A stretch of DNA of 64,000 nt, taken from the NCBI GenBank assembly GCA_024233865.1, contig JACKPA010000001.1, positions 62,001 to 126,000 on the forward strand. Reading direction: 5' to 3'. Below, piece after piece: positions 35,386-43,987 of this stretch. Source of the stretch: Leptospiraceae bacterium (lineage in GTDB: Bacteria > Spirochaetota > Leptospiria > Leptospirales > Leptospiraceae). The first letter of the stretch is position 1. Every line of letters starts with the position of its first letter. A program made the position numbers and the translations under genes. The notes below the pieces were generated by a model that ran no database searches, was not told the origin of the DNA, and saw only the letters and a list, made by a program, of their open reading frames with translations.

Positions 35386-36213
35386 TTATTCTTTTTGATA
35401 TACAAAATCATCCCCAAAACGAACCATTTTAAAGGCTTTTGATAGTCTGCTCATCGATTCGCTATGCCCTAAGAAGATATATCCACCATAATTCATTGTA
35501 TCATATATGTTTTTGATAATTTCTTTTTGGGTTTCCAGATCAAAATAAATCAATACATTTCTGCAAAAAACAACATCCATTCCTCTTACATTGGCATATT
35601 GCTGAGGCTTAATCAAGTTTAGGAAATCAAATCTTACCATCGACTTAACTCTTTGAGATAGGTGATAAAACTTTTCGCCTTTTTTAAAATAATTGTCTCT
35701 CCATTGGAAAGGAATGTCTTTAAGTTCTCTTTCTTCAAAAAGTCCATCCATAGCTATTTTAACTGCTGACTCGCTTATATCAGTTGCCAGTATGTCTATA
35801 TTCCAATGATCAAAATAGGGTAATTTTTCCAAAAGTAAAATGGCAATGGTATAAACCTCCGATCCATTGGAGCAGCCTGCACTCCATATTTTAATTTTGT
35901 TATCCCTTGCGCTCATCTTACTTTCCGCAAGAGTCGGGATCAATTTAGAATGGAACACATCAAACTGAGGCATATTCCTGTAAAAATAGGTTTCGTTTAT
36001 GGTCAAAAGATCAATGAACTTCCTAACCTCGCTTCCAACAAAATCCAATTGTAATTTTGCATAGTATTCATGATAAGTTAGACAGTTTGTTTCAGCCATT
36101 CTTCTTCTAAGCTTATTTTCCACTAAGTCTTTTTTGTCCAAATCGAACTGTAAACCACTGTATTTGTAGATATATTTTGATAAATTTTTAAATTCTTCGA
36201 TTGATAGCAACAA
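35386..36213 (-). CDS. cheR: Chemotaxis protein methyltransferase CheR
   Basis: 275 residues, the standard CheR length. N-terminal helical domain with LVENKLRRRM, then the methyltransferase domain with TINETYFYRN, the S-adenosylmethionine-binding IWSAGCSNGSEVYTIA, and VVFCRNVLIYF. It methylates glutamates of receptors. The start is 4 bases after the HEAT protein's stop. The target receptors are probably the soluble double-tip proteins of this locus. Confidence 0.95.
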   Translation of the reverse strand: MLLSIEEFKNLSKYIYKYSGLQFDLDKKDLVENKLRRRMAETNCLTYHEYYAKLQLDFVGSEVRKFIDLLTINETYFYRNMPQFDVFHSKLIPTLAESKMSARDNKIKIWSAGCSNGSEVYTIAILLLEKLPYFDHWNIDILATDISESAVKIAMDGLFEERELKDIPFQWRDNYFKKGEKFYHLSQRVKSMVRFDFLNLIKPQQYANVRGMDVVFCRNVLIYFDLETQKEIIKNIYDTMNYGGYIFLGHSESMSRLSKAFKMVRFGDDFVYQKE

Positions 36214-36216
36214 GTT

Positions 36217-36837
36217 TCACTCTCCTGAAAGTTCTTTTAGAGTCTTTTCACCTATTTTAAAATCAGGTCCATTCAAACTCAAAAGAGATTCCACAATTGA
36301 AAATCGAACCCATTCATCTTGTTCCATATCATACATTGTGGTTAAAATTTCGTTTGCATCTAAGCCAACTTTTTTTCCCAGTAATTCAACCGTTCCCATT
36401 CTTACGTTAGGATCATTATCTCTTATTAGTTTTTTGGAAATTGCTAAGGCTTCCTTTCCCTTCGTGTTAACATTATTGGAAACAATATCAATGCAAATTT
36501 TTTTTGTATATCCATCAGATTTTTGAGATATTTCTATTATATCGGCTATCCTTTTATGGGATATCTGACAGAGTCCGTCGTAAGCAAGAGTAAATAGTGG
36601 AGACTCATGCTGTTTTTGATTTGTGATGTTTATAAAGGAATCAAAAACTTTTTTATTTCCCAGCCTTATAAGGCAATCCAAAGCCCTATCAACTACTCCT
36701 CGATTAGAATCACGAAGAAGCTCAAACAAAACATCAATAGCTTCATCACTTCCGATTTTTTCCAGTTCGAGGGCGATCTCCCTCTTTTGGTCCAGATCGG
36801 ACTGGCTAATTTTTTCTTTTAGCTCACTCACATTCAT
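36217..36837 (-). CDS. HEAT-repeat protein in the chemotaxis operon
   Basis: 206 residues of paired helices: ALELEKIGSDEAIDVLFELL, DSNRGVVDRALDCLIRLGNK, DNDPNVRMGTVELLGKKVG and DEWVRFSIVESLLSLNG are HEAT-type units. HEAT proteins bind other proteins. It lies between cheA and cheR (12 and 4 bases), so it is most likely part of the signalling complex. No enzymatic motif. Confidence 0.8.
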   Translation of the reverse strand: MNVSELKEKISQSDLDQKREIALELEKIGSDEAIDVLFELLRDSNRGVVDRALDCLIRLGNKKVFDSFINITNQKQHESPLFTLAYDGLCQISHKRIADIIEISQKSDGYTKKICIDIVSNNVNTKGKEALAISKKLIRDNDPNVRMGTVELLGKKVGLDANEILTTMYDMEQDEWVRFSIVESLLSLNGPDFKIGEKTLKELSGE

Positions 36838-36848
36838 ATTTTTTGTAT

Positions 36849-38504
36849 TTATTCTCCTTTAATCCTTTTTACCAATCCTCTTGGATCCAATATCAAAATT
36901 ACATTCCCATCACTTAAAATGGTTGCTCCGCTGATTCCTTCAGGTTTGCCGATATAATTACCCAGAGATTTCATAACAACCTCGCTCTGCCCTAAAATAT
37001 TATCCACCCCTATACCAATAGAGTGACCATTTGAAAAAACTTCCAATAAATATTGAGGATTACTTTCTTCTTCTTTTTTAGCATTTAAAAGGTATGATAA
37101 TAAACAAGTAGATAAAATTTTATTTCCTTTATCATACAAAAAGCCACTACCCGTTTTTTTTACTACTTCGTTACTCCATTGATTTGTATCAACGATGGAA
37201 TAAAGAGGGATTGCATAAACCGAATCGGAGTCACTTATCAATAAAACCTGCAAAATAGACAGAGTTAGAGGAAGTCTCATGGTGAATTTTGTACCAATAT
37301 TTTTCTCGGAATGAATATCCAAATGACCGTTTAGCAATTCGATATTACTTCGCACAACATCCAATCCAACCCCTCTACCGGATACTTCTGTAACTTTTTC
37401 TTTAGTTGTTACTCCAGGCAGAAATATATAGTTTAGGATTTCAGTATCTGGCATTTCATCCAAAGATTCTTGGGTGAGAATTTTTTTATCCAACAGTTTT
37501 TGTCTGATCTTTTCCATATCAATACCCTTTCCGTCATCTTCTACCTCAATGATAGCATGGTTTCCTTCATGAAAAGCGCTAATTTTTATCGTTCCCTCAT
37601 TTGGTTTTCCTATGGCTTTTCGTTCTTCGGGAGTTTCTATTCCATGATCTAAAGAATTTCTCACAAGGTGTAGCAAAGGATCATACAATTCATCCACAAT
37701 TGATTTATCCAATTCGGTTTCATCACCTTCAAACTTCAGTTTAATCAGTTTTTTCAAATTTTTGGATAAATCCCTTACTATAGCTGGAATTTTTTTATAA
37801 AGGGTAGATATTTTTACCATTCGAAGTCCCAAGGAAAGGTCTTTGAGGTTGTTGGATATTTCATTAAGATGGATAACTGAATTATTTAGGGCTTCTAAAA
37901 GCTCGGCACTATTTTTTCCATTGCTTTTTAAAAGTTTTTCCGTATAAGAACTAATTTGAAGCTTATTTATAATCAGTTCCCCAACCAAATTACCCAGTTC
38001 TTCTAGTCTGCTTAGGTCTATTCTTATATTTTCAACTTTTTTTCGATGAGATTCCTTGAAAGTCGTTTTTTGCTCTATTTTTTCTTCTTGATATCCGTCT
38101 TCCTCTTCCTCCTCTTCCTCATCTTGTTCTACTTTTGAATCTTCTGATCTTTGAGGAGTTTTTTCATCTTCTATATCATCTATAAAAACAATGGGGTCCT
38201 CTTTTTTTTCCTCTATTGTATAGGATTCAATTTCATGAAAAGCATCTAGTTTTGTAGCTATAATTCCGCGAATGACTTCCATATCATAAGAAGATGAAAA
38301 ATAAAAGGCATATTTGCTAACCTCGATTTCCTCGTCTACTTCATCCGAAATTTGACTGCTAAATAAGTCAGGGTCTACAATAACGCTTTGAAAATCATGA
38401 TTGTTTTTTTCTCTGGCAGATAAAAACCTAAAAATTTCAATACTTATAATAGACGGAAATTCACAATCCGATTTGTAATAAATCACTACTTCAACATTAT
38501 TCAT
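36849..38504 (-). CDS. cheA: CheA kinase lacking the P1 phosphoacceptor domain
   Basis: 551 residues. The N-terminus is not an HPt domain: residues ~1-100 (VEVVIYYKSDCEFPSIISIE, SKYAFYFSSSYDMEVIRGI) look like the response-regulator-binding P2 domain. An acidic linker (100-155), the P3 dimerisation domain (~158-235), the P4 kinase (~236-410; N-box LLHLVRNSLDHGIE, G1 DDGKGID, G2 GRGVGLDVV) and the P5 CheW-like domain (~412-551) follow. No HSxKG motif occurs anywhere. The missing P1 is on the gene at 34068. It would therefore act as the kinase half of a split CheA, like CheA4 of R. sphaeroides, although that protein also lacks P2. Confidence 0.93.
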   Translation of the reverse strand: MNNVEVVIYYKSDCEFPSIISIEIFRFLSAREKNNHDFQSVIVDPDLFSSQISDEVDEEIEVSKYAFYFSSSYDMEVIRGIIATKLDAFHEIESYTIEEKKEDPIVFIDDIEDEKTPQRSEDSKVEQDEEEEEEEDGYQEEKIEQKTTFKESHRKKVENIRIDLSRLEELGNLVGELIINKLQISSYTEKLLKSNGKNSAELLEALNNSVIHLNEISNNLKDLSLGLRMVKISTLYKKIPAIVRDLSKNLKKLIKLKFEGDETELDKSIVDELYDPLLHLVRNSLDHGIETPEERKAIGKPNEGTIKISAFHEGNHAIIEVEDDGKGIDMEKIRQKLLDKKILTQESLDEMPDTEILNYIFLPGVTTKEKVTEVSGRGVGLDVVRSNIELLNGHLDIHSEKNIGTKFTMRLPLTLSILQVLLISDSDSVYAIPLYSIVDTNQWSNEVVKKTGSGFLYDKGNKILSTCLLSYLLNAKKEEESNPQYLLEVFSNGHSIGIGVDNILGQSEVVMKSLGNYIGKPEGISGATILSDGNVILILDPRGLVKRIKGE

Positions 38505-38580
38505 ATATATACCTCGTTAATTCCTGAGTCGGTCATTGAGTAAAAAATCCAGTGCAATTGGATTTTTATATCGAAATATC

Positions 38581-39678
38581 CTACGTTGTTCCATCCACCA
38601 ATTCCACAATTTTCTCTGCAATTCTATAGCTAGGCAAAATAAAATCTGCACATCCTTCCTCAACTGCTACTCCCGGCATTCCATAAATTACTGCTGTTTC
38701 TTTGCTCTCTGCAATTGTTTGACCCAAAAAACCTTTAATCGATTTCAAACCGTCTACGCCATCCCGTCCCATTCCTGTCATCAAAACACCTATAGCTCTA
38801 GAACGAAATATGGGGGCAATAGATTCGATTGTCACGTCTACCGAAGGAACATACAAATTATTTTCTCTTGAATTATCTACGTGCTTGACATAATACTTCT
38901 TATTGCTCATCTCTAAAACTTTTGTGTGGAATCCCCCTCTGGCAATATAAACAACCCCTTTCCGAATCATTTCGCCGTCTTCGGTTTCTTTTACCTGTAT
39001 TTTACTAAGATGATTCAGTCTATCAGCAAAAGATTTTGTAAAAAATTCCGGCATGTGTTGGATTACAAACATGTAGGCATTGAGATAGCCTGGTAATTCC
39101 GGTACTACGTCCAGCAAATTCTTAGGTCCACCCGTTGAAATCCCAATTACAACAATTTTCTCAAAAGAACTTCCTATGGAAACAGACTCTTTTTTGTACA
39201 AAGGTGCTACGGGTTTGGTGTACAATTTTGGAGAAACCGAACTTGGAGATTCATTTTTTTTGAAATGAGAAACGTCTATATTACAAGCACTAAACACTTT
39301 TAGAGCAAGTTCTTTCATTTGATCTTGGCGACTCATAAGTATGTCATCCGAAGGCTTTAAAATAAAATCAACAGCTCCAGTTTCCAAACATTCCAATGTG
39401 ATGTCTGCCTGCTCTTGTGAAAGAGAACTCACGATCACTACAGGCAAAGGACATTCCCTCATAATAATTTTTAGAGCTGTCAGACCGTCCATTTTGGGCA
39501 TTTGGATGTCAAGGGTAACAGCATCAGGATGCAATTCTTTGATTTTTTCAATCGCTTCATTTCCATCCCTGGCAACACCAATTACCTCCATCGAAGCCCT
39601 TGATTCTAAAGACTTTACGATAAGCTTCCTCATAAAAGGAGAATCATCAACTACCAAAATTCTTTTTTTTGCTTTCAT
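38581..39678 (-). CDS. cheB: Chemotaxis methylesterase/deamidase CheB
   Basis: 365 residues: receiver domain (1-~125, Asp57 in VTLDIQMP), linker, and methylesterase domain (~170-365) with the triad Ser181 (GISTGGP), His208 (IQHMP) and Asp306 (TGMGRDG). Phosphorylated CheB removes methyl groups added by CheR. The presence of both CheR and CheB shows that the receptors adapt by methylation. No CheD gene was found in the window. Confidence 0.95.
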   Translation of the reverse strand: MKAKKRILVVDDSPFMRKLIVKSLESRASMEVIGVARDGNEAIEKIKELHPDAVTLDIQMPKMDGLTALKIIMRECPLPVVIVSSLSQEQADITLECLETGAVDFILKPSDDILMSRQDQMKELALKVFSACNIDVSHFKKNESPSSVSPKLYTKPVAPLYKKESVSIGSSFEKIVVIGISTGGPKNLLDVVPELPGYLNAYMFVIQHMPEFFTKSFADRLNHLSKIQVKETEDGEMIRKGVVYIARGGFHTKVLEMSNKKYYVKHVDNSRENNLYVPSVDVTIESIAPIFRSRAIGVLMTGMGRDGVDGLKSIKGFLGQTIAESKETAVIYGMPGVAVEEGCADFILPSYRIAEKIVELVDGTT

Positions 39679-39720
39679 ATAAATCCATTACATTTCGAAT
39701 ACGCTTGGGTGTCCAGGCAA

Positions 39721-39768
39721 CGACTACGCTTGGTATCCAACCGTTTCCTGAGCGTAGTCGAAGGAAAC
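39721..39768. repeat. TTCGACTACGCT-type dispersed repeat, copy 3
   Basis: Lies between cheW and cheB. CGACTACGCT at 39721-39730, then a hairpin with arms GTTTCCT (39743-39749) and AGGAAAC (39762-39768) around GAGCGTAGTCGA. The same hairpin half follows the other cheW gene at 48252-48268. Confidence 0.6.
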
Positions 39769-39772
39769 TATT

Positions 39773-40309
39773 TTAATTATTCGCTTTTTTGATATGTTCC
39801 ATTTGTTGCATTTCATTGGAAGTAAATATTTTTTCCACGTCCAAAATAAGGATTAACCCTCTTTTAATTCGGCTTATTCCTTTAATATATTCCGTATCAA
39901 CGTCAGAAATCATCGTAGGAGCTGCTTCGATTTTGTCATTTTGCAACCTTAAAACCTCTGTTACAAAATCTACAATCAGTCCCATTACCATTCCTTTGAC
40001 CGTAACCACAATAACTCTGGTATTTTCATCAAGTTCCCTAGGTGAAAGGAGTAACTTCTTTCTAAGGTCTATAACGGGAAGAACAGCATCACGTAAATCT
40101 ATAATTCCCTCAATAAATCCAGGTGCCCTTGGAATTTTAGTAATATTGGGAACGGTTATGATTTCCTGGATTTGCATTATATCCAAGCCAAACTCTTCTT
40201 GTTCCAGGTTAAAACTGACCAACTGAGTTTCATTGGACGTTTCGTCATCATCATACTCATCCACAATACCTTGATTTTCTATGTTTTGATTTTCATTTTC
40301 ACTCAACAT
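39773..40309 (-). CDS. cheW: CheW coupling protein, copy 1
   Basis: 178 residues: an acidic N-terminal tail of ~28 residues (MLSENENQNIENQGIVDEYD) followed by a CheW domain with FIEGIIDLRDAVLPVIDLRK and ISRIKRGLILILDVEKIF. It couples the receptor to the P5 domains of the split CheA. It starts 11 bases after its receptor gene. A close paralogue (48278) has the same acidic tail and lies after the second receptor gene. Confidence 0.95.
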   Translation of the reverse strand: MLSENENQNIENQGIVDEYDDDETSNETQLVSFNLEQEEFGLDIMQIQEIITVPNITKIPRAPGFIEGIIDLRDAVLPVIDLRKKLLLSPRELDENTRVIVVTVKGMVMGLIVDFVTEVLRLQNDKIEAAPTMISDVDTEYIKGISRIKRGLILILDVEKIFTSNEMQQMEHIKKANN

Positions 40310-40320
40310 ATTGTTTCTCC

Positions 40321-42309
40321 TTAACCAGTGATCTTATTCTGGTCTATATACTTTTCTATATTCCTAGCAATTCCAGCTACATTTTGAACAAGGTTTGCTA
40401 CCAAATTGAAGTTATCACCATTTATTCTTGCTACATCAGAGGCTTCAGTAGTAACCTTGCTTTGGTTTTGAGTCATTCTGGCAATTTGGGTAATTCCGGC
40501 ACTTGCTTCGGTAATGGCTCTTTCGGATGCTTTTAATAGTTCAGCAACCTCTCCAACACCTTTTGATACTGTTACTGCTTCCGATTCGATATTATTTAAA
40601 CCGGAAGTCGTTTTCCTTGCCCTTTCTGCTTCCAATTTCGTTCCCTGGGTTGCCGTTGCAATATCACTCATAACCTTTTGGATGCTATCAAACAAGGATG
40701 ATACTTGGGTTTTCACTTCTTCTGCTCCATTGGCAGATTCTATGGCTAACTTTTTGATGTCACCTGCAACTACTTCAAAACCCTTTCCATATTTCCCCGA
40801 TCTGGCGGCTTCGATGGCTCCGTTTAGAGCGAGCATATTGGTTTGCATACTCACAAGTCCGATACTGTCTACCGTTTTGTTGATCGCTTTTGCCCTGTCT
40901 AACAAAACGACTATTTTTTCCGTAGAGCTTACGTTTCCTTCCACAATTTGGTGAATCCCTGAGATCAACTTATCTATTTCAGTTTTGTTTTCGATAAGAT
41001 TTTTTACAATTGAATCCGAAAACTCAGCGGCTTCAATAGCTCTTTCCGACATGCTTCTTACGGCTTTTGCTGACTCTGCTGCTCCGGATTGAGACTGCTC
41101 AGCTGCGGAAGCTTGGCTATCCGCTGCGGAAGAAATTTCTGTCAAAGAAGTGGATATATGCTGACTTGCGTTATTCGCTTCTGTAACCGATGCTGATAAT
41201 TGCTCCGCTGCTGCGGCTAAATCCAAAGATAACTTTCGGTTGAGATTACCCGCTTTCATATCCAAAGCCATTCCATTCAATTCATCAATTGTATTTAAGA
41301 TTTCTTTCAGAGCTTTTCCTTGTTCCACAACTGACTTGTTTGCTTCGTTTATGGTAGCGGTGGTCTCCTGAGCAGAGCTTGAAATCATTTCAGAAGCCTT
41401 TCTTATTTCTACGGCAGCTTTCAGATTTTCGTCATTCATATTGTTGTTGGCGTTTATCGTTTCCTGAAATTGTTTCATAGTTGATTCGATAGATTCCAAG
41501 CCTTTGGTTATATTGGTCGCTCTATTAGCTTGCTCTGTTCCGTTTTGTCCGACTTTTTCAATTTCCTCTGAAGCAACTCCTACCTGTGCTTGAATTTCTT
41601 TGATAAATTTAAGGGTATCGTCTGCATTTACCCTTGCGTTTTCTGCCAAATTTCGTACTTCATCTGCAACTACCGCAAAACCTCGACCATGTTTTCCAGC
41701 TCTTCCGGCTTCGATAGCCGCGTTGATGGCAAGCAGATTTGTTTGGGCTGCTATTTTTGCAATTCTTCCGATAATATTTCCCAATTCGGAAGAAACGACT
41801 TCCATTTCTTTCACGTTTTTTGCGGCTTCCATATTTACCCTGGCAGCTTCATTTACACCCATAGCAAGCTGTTCTACTTCTGTTGTCATTGTACGAATTA
41901 AACCCTGCAAATTGTTGGTTTTAGAAAGAGATACACCACTTTTTGCCTGTATATCTTTAGAAGAAGCTTCAATTTGTTGAGAAGCATGCAAAGATTGAAC
42001 CGCAGCTGCAGCAGCTTCTTGGGCTGACTTTAAAATGTCACCCATAAAGCCTACCATTTTTTGGGCGGCTTCATTGGACTCAAGAGATCTCTTTTTCAGG
42101 TCTCCTGTTACGTCATTCAACTTTCGTACCATTGAATTCAGTTCATCTTTGCTCTGAATACCGGCAGTAGCCTGTTGTTTTGTTTGTGTCGGAGTATTTC
42201 CGGAATATATAGGTTCAGATTCTGGCGTGTTAATTTTATTTTCCACGTTTTCAATCATCTGTTCCAATTTATCCGGATTATTATCCTCACTTCTGGTTTC
42301 AAAAGCCAT
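40321..42309 (-). CDS. Soluble chemoreceptor with two signalling tips, copy 1
   Basis: 662 residues, no membrane segment and no recognised ligand-binding domain. It has two complete chemoreceptor tips: ~180-216 (IAAQTNLLAINAAIEAGRAG, GRGFAVVADEVRNLA) and ~483-521 (SMQTNMLALNGAIEAARSGK, GKGFEVVAGDIKKLA), each flanked by long Ala/Ser/Gln-rich helices. Two hairpins in one chain match the layout of DosM of Vibrio cholerae, which stabilises cytoplasmic arrays made of two facing CheA/CheW layers. First gene of the chemosensory operon; RBS AAGGAAA. The nearly identical receptor at 48814 is its duplicate. Confidence 0.93.
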   Translation of the reverse strand: MAFETRSEDNNPDKLEQMIENVENKINTPESEPIYSGNTPTQTKQQATAGIQSKDELNSMVRKLNDVTGDLKKRSLESNEAAQKMVGFMGDILKSAQEAAAAAVQSLHASQQIEASSKDIQAKSGVSLSKTNNLQGLIRTMTTEVEQLAMGVNEAARVNMEAAKNVKEMEVVSSELGNIIGRIAKIAAQTNLLAINAAIEAGRAGKHGRGFAVVADEVRNLAENARVNADDTLKFIKEIQAQVGVASEEIEKVGQNGTEQANRATNITKGLESIESTMKQFQETINANNNMNDENLKAAVEIRKASEMISSSAQETTATINEANKSVVEQGKALKEILNTIDELNGMALDMKAGNLNRKLSLDLAAAAEQLSASVTEANNASQHISTSLTEISSAADSQASAAEQSQSGAAESAKAVRSMSERAIEAAEFSDSIVKNLIENKTEIDKLISGIHQIVEGNVSSTEKIVVLLDRAKAINKTVDSIGLVSMQTNMLALNGAIEAARSGKYGKGFEVVAGDIKKLAIESANGAEEVKTQVSSLFDSIQKVMSDIATATQGTKLEAERARKTTSGLNNIESEAVTVSKGVGEVAELLKASERAITEASAGITQIARMTQNQSKVTTEASDVARINGDNFNLVANLVQNVAGIARNIEKYIDQNKITG

Positions 42310-42404
42310 CGTTATTTCCTTGTGGATAAATTTTTAATGAATAACATTTTTTTTATTCGTTATTTTTGTGGAAAGAAAAAAATTGAAAATAAAGTAATTA
42401 TTAT

Positions 42405-43556
42405 ATGAATATAAAAATTTTTAAAAATCTGAAACCTTATTTATTGATTAAATTTCCTAAAAAAAGAGGGAGTATTCAGCATTACCTTTTATCAGTTTTA
42501 TTGATGGGAATTGCTTTATTAGCTCGCTTATACATGGCTCCAATCGATGCAGGATTGCAATACATCACATTTTTTCCAACTGTAACTTTATCAGCAGTCT
42601 TTTTTGGTTTTAAACCTGCAATTTTAACTACATTCCTTGGATTGGTTTTCGCAACTTTTATAATGACCCCACCTTATTATTCCGTTTCCATTGAAGCTAT
42701 GAAAACTGCTCTTTGGTCTAACATAGTTTTTTTGACAGATTGTCTCATCATGTCTTCTTCTATAGAAGCTATGCATCGCTATAGAAATCAATACGAAAAA
42801 GAGTTAGATGAATCTAAAAAATCTGAGGCTCAAGTAAAAGAACTTAATAAAGAATTGGATAAATTTCTAAACAAAGAAAAAGAGATAAACAGAATAAAAA
42901 CAAGTTTGATTAACCTCACAACCCATGATTTAAGAACACCATTATCTATAATTGTGTCGAGTGCAGATATTCTTCTCAGTTTTGGTTATGAACTAAAAGA
43001 GGAAAGTAAAATAAACCATTATCATAATATACATAATGCATCTAATAGAATTAAAACTATTTTAGAGGATATATCTGTTTATTCAAAATTTAATTCTGAA
43101 ACCTTCACAACACAATATCAAGAAATTAATTTAAAAAATTTTTGTGAAAATTTAAAAGAAGAATTTGAATTGGTTTGTTCCGCTACACATAAAATTAATT
43201 TCTCTTATAAAGGAGATGTTATGTTCAAGATTGATACGGCTCTGTTATACCACATATTAATAAACTTATTGTCAAATGCTTATAAATATTCAGCCCAAGC
43301 GGATAGAATTATTTTTAATGTCACTAACAAAAATGGAAAGACTATTTTTGAAATTATAGATTTTGGGATAGGAATTTCCAAAGATGATATTCCCAAAATA
43401 TTCAATGAGTTTTATAGAGCTGAAAATACCAAGAAAATCTTTGGGACTGGAATTGGTCTTCATTTAGTAAAATATTTTATTGATAAATTAGGCGGAAAAA
43501 TTGCTGTAGAAAGCAAATTGAATACAGGGACAAAATTTACAGTAATTTTTGAGTAA
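42405..43556 (+). CDS. Membrane sensor histidine kinase, DUF4118/KdpD-like sensor
   Basis: 383 residues. An N-terminal membrane domain (~25-125) with ITFFPTVTLSAVFFGFKPAI matches the four-helix DUF4118 domain of KdpD-type kinases. A coiled coil (~125-165), HisKA (His174 in TTHDLRTPL) and HATPase (N-box INLLSNAYKYS, DFGIGIS, GTGIGLHLV) follow. Complete and probably active. It begins a plus-strand block of signalling genes and is divergent from the receptor gene. A partner regulator may be the protein at 43988. Confidence 0.93.
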   Translation: MNIKIFKNLKPYLLIKFPKKRGSIQHYLLSVLLMGIALLARLYMAPIDAGLQYITFFPTVTLSAVFFGFKPAILTTFLGLVFATFIMTPPYYSVSIEAMKTALWSNIVFLTDCLIMSSSIEAMHRYRNQYEKELDESKKSEAQVKELNKELDKFLNKEKEINRIKTSLINLTTHDLRTPLSIIVSSADILLSFGYELKEESKINHYHNIHNASNRIKTILEDISVYSKFNSETFTTQYQEINLKNFCENLKEEFELVCSATHKINFSYKGDVMFKIDTALLYHILINLLSNAYKYSAQADRIIFNVTNKNGKTIFEIIDFGIGISKDDIPKIFNEFYRAENTKKIFGTGIGLHLVKYFIDKLGGKIAVESKLNTGTKFTVIFE

Positions 43557-43639
43557 AGACAAAAAATGAATTAATGATATGTTGATTGTAAATAGCATAG
43601 AAGCTTATCATAAAATCATTCATAACTTATAGACATTTC

Positions 43640-43825
43640 TTACAACATGGGAGTGAATTGGATCTTTTGACATTTGAAAGTTACAATACCTTCTAATAAT
43701 TCTGTATTCTCCGAAATTTCTCCCATATTACTTAGTAAGCGGTAAGCTTTATTTGTGATAGGAACAATACTATTTTGTATCTCTAATACCATTGACATGC
43801 CACCTATTCTATTACCACATTCCAT
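43640..43825 (-). CDS. Short unassigned frame
   Basis: In the space between the two kinase genes the minus strand has a 61-codon frame whose composition is protein-like (SMVLEIQNSIVPITNKAYRL, GIVTFKCQKIQF) and which stays open another ~15 codons upstream of its first ATG. A weak GGACGG precedes the ATG. It matches no family I know and may be a fragment of a lost gene. The rest of 43557-43987 holds nothing else recognisable. Confidence 0.25.
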   Translation of the reverse strand: MECGNRIGGMSMVLEIQNSIVPITNKAYRLLSNMGEISENTELLEGIVTFKCQKIQFTPML

Positions 43826-43987
43826 ATAAACCGTCCACTTTTTTTGGTCATTTTTTAAAAAAGATGACCATTAAATTAATCAATGGATGGTCACTTGGAA
43901 AAAAAAATATTGTCAAAAAAATGGCAAGAATTAAGTTTTGATCCTAGTAAATTCATTGGAGTGGACAATAAAATGCAAGAGATTCAT

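Noticed and set aside
38100..38130. Simple repeat of CTTCCTCCT type in cheA
   Set aside because: It only encodes the acidic linker (poly-Glu) between P2 and P3 and is not a separate element.
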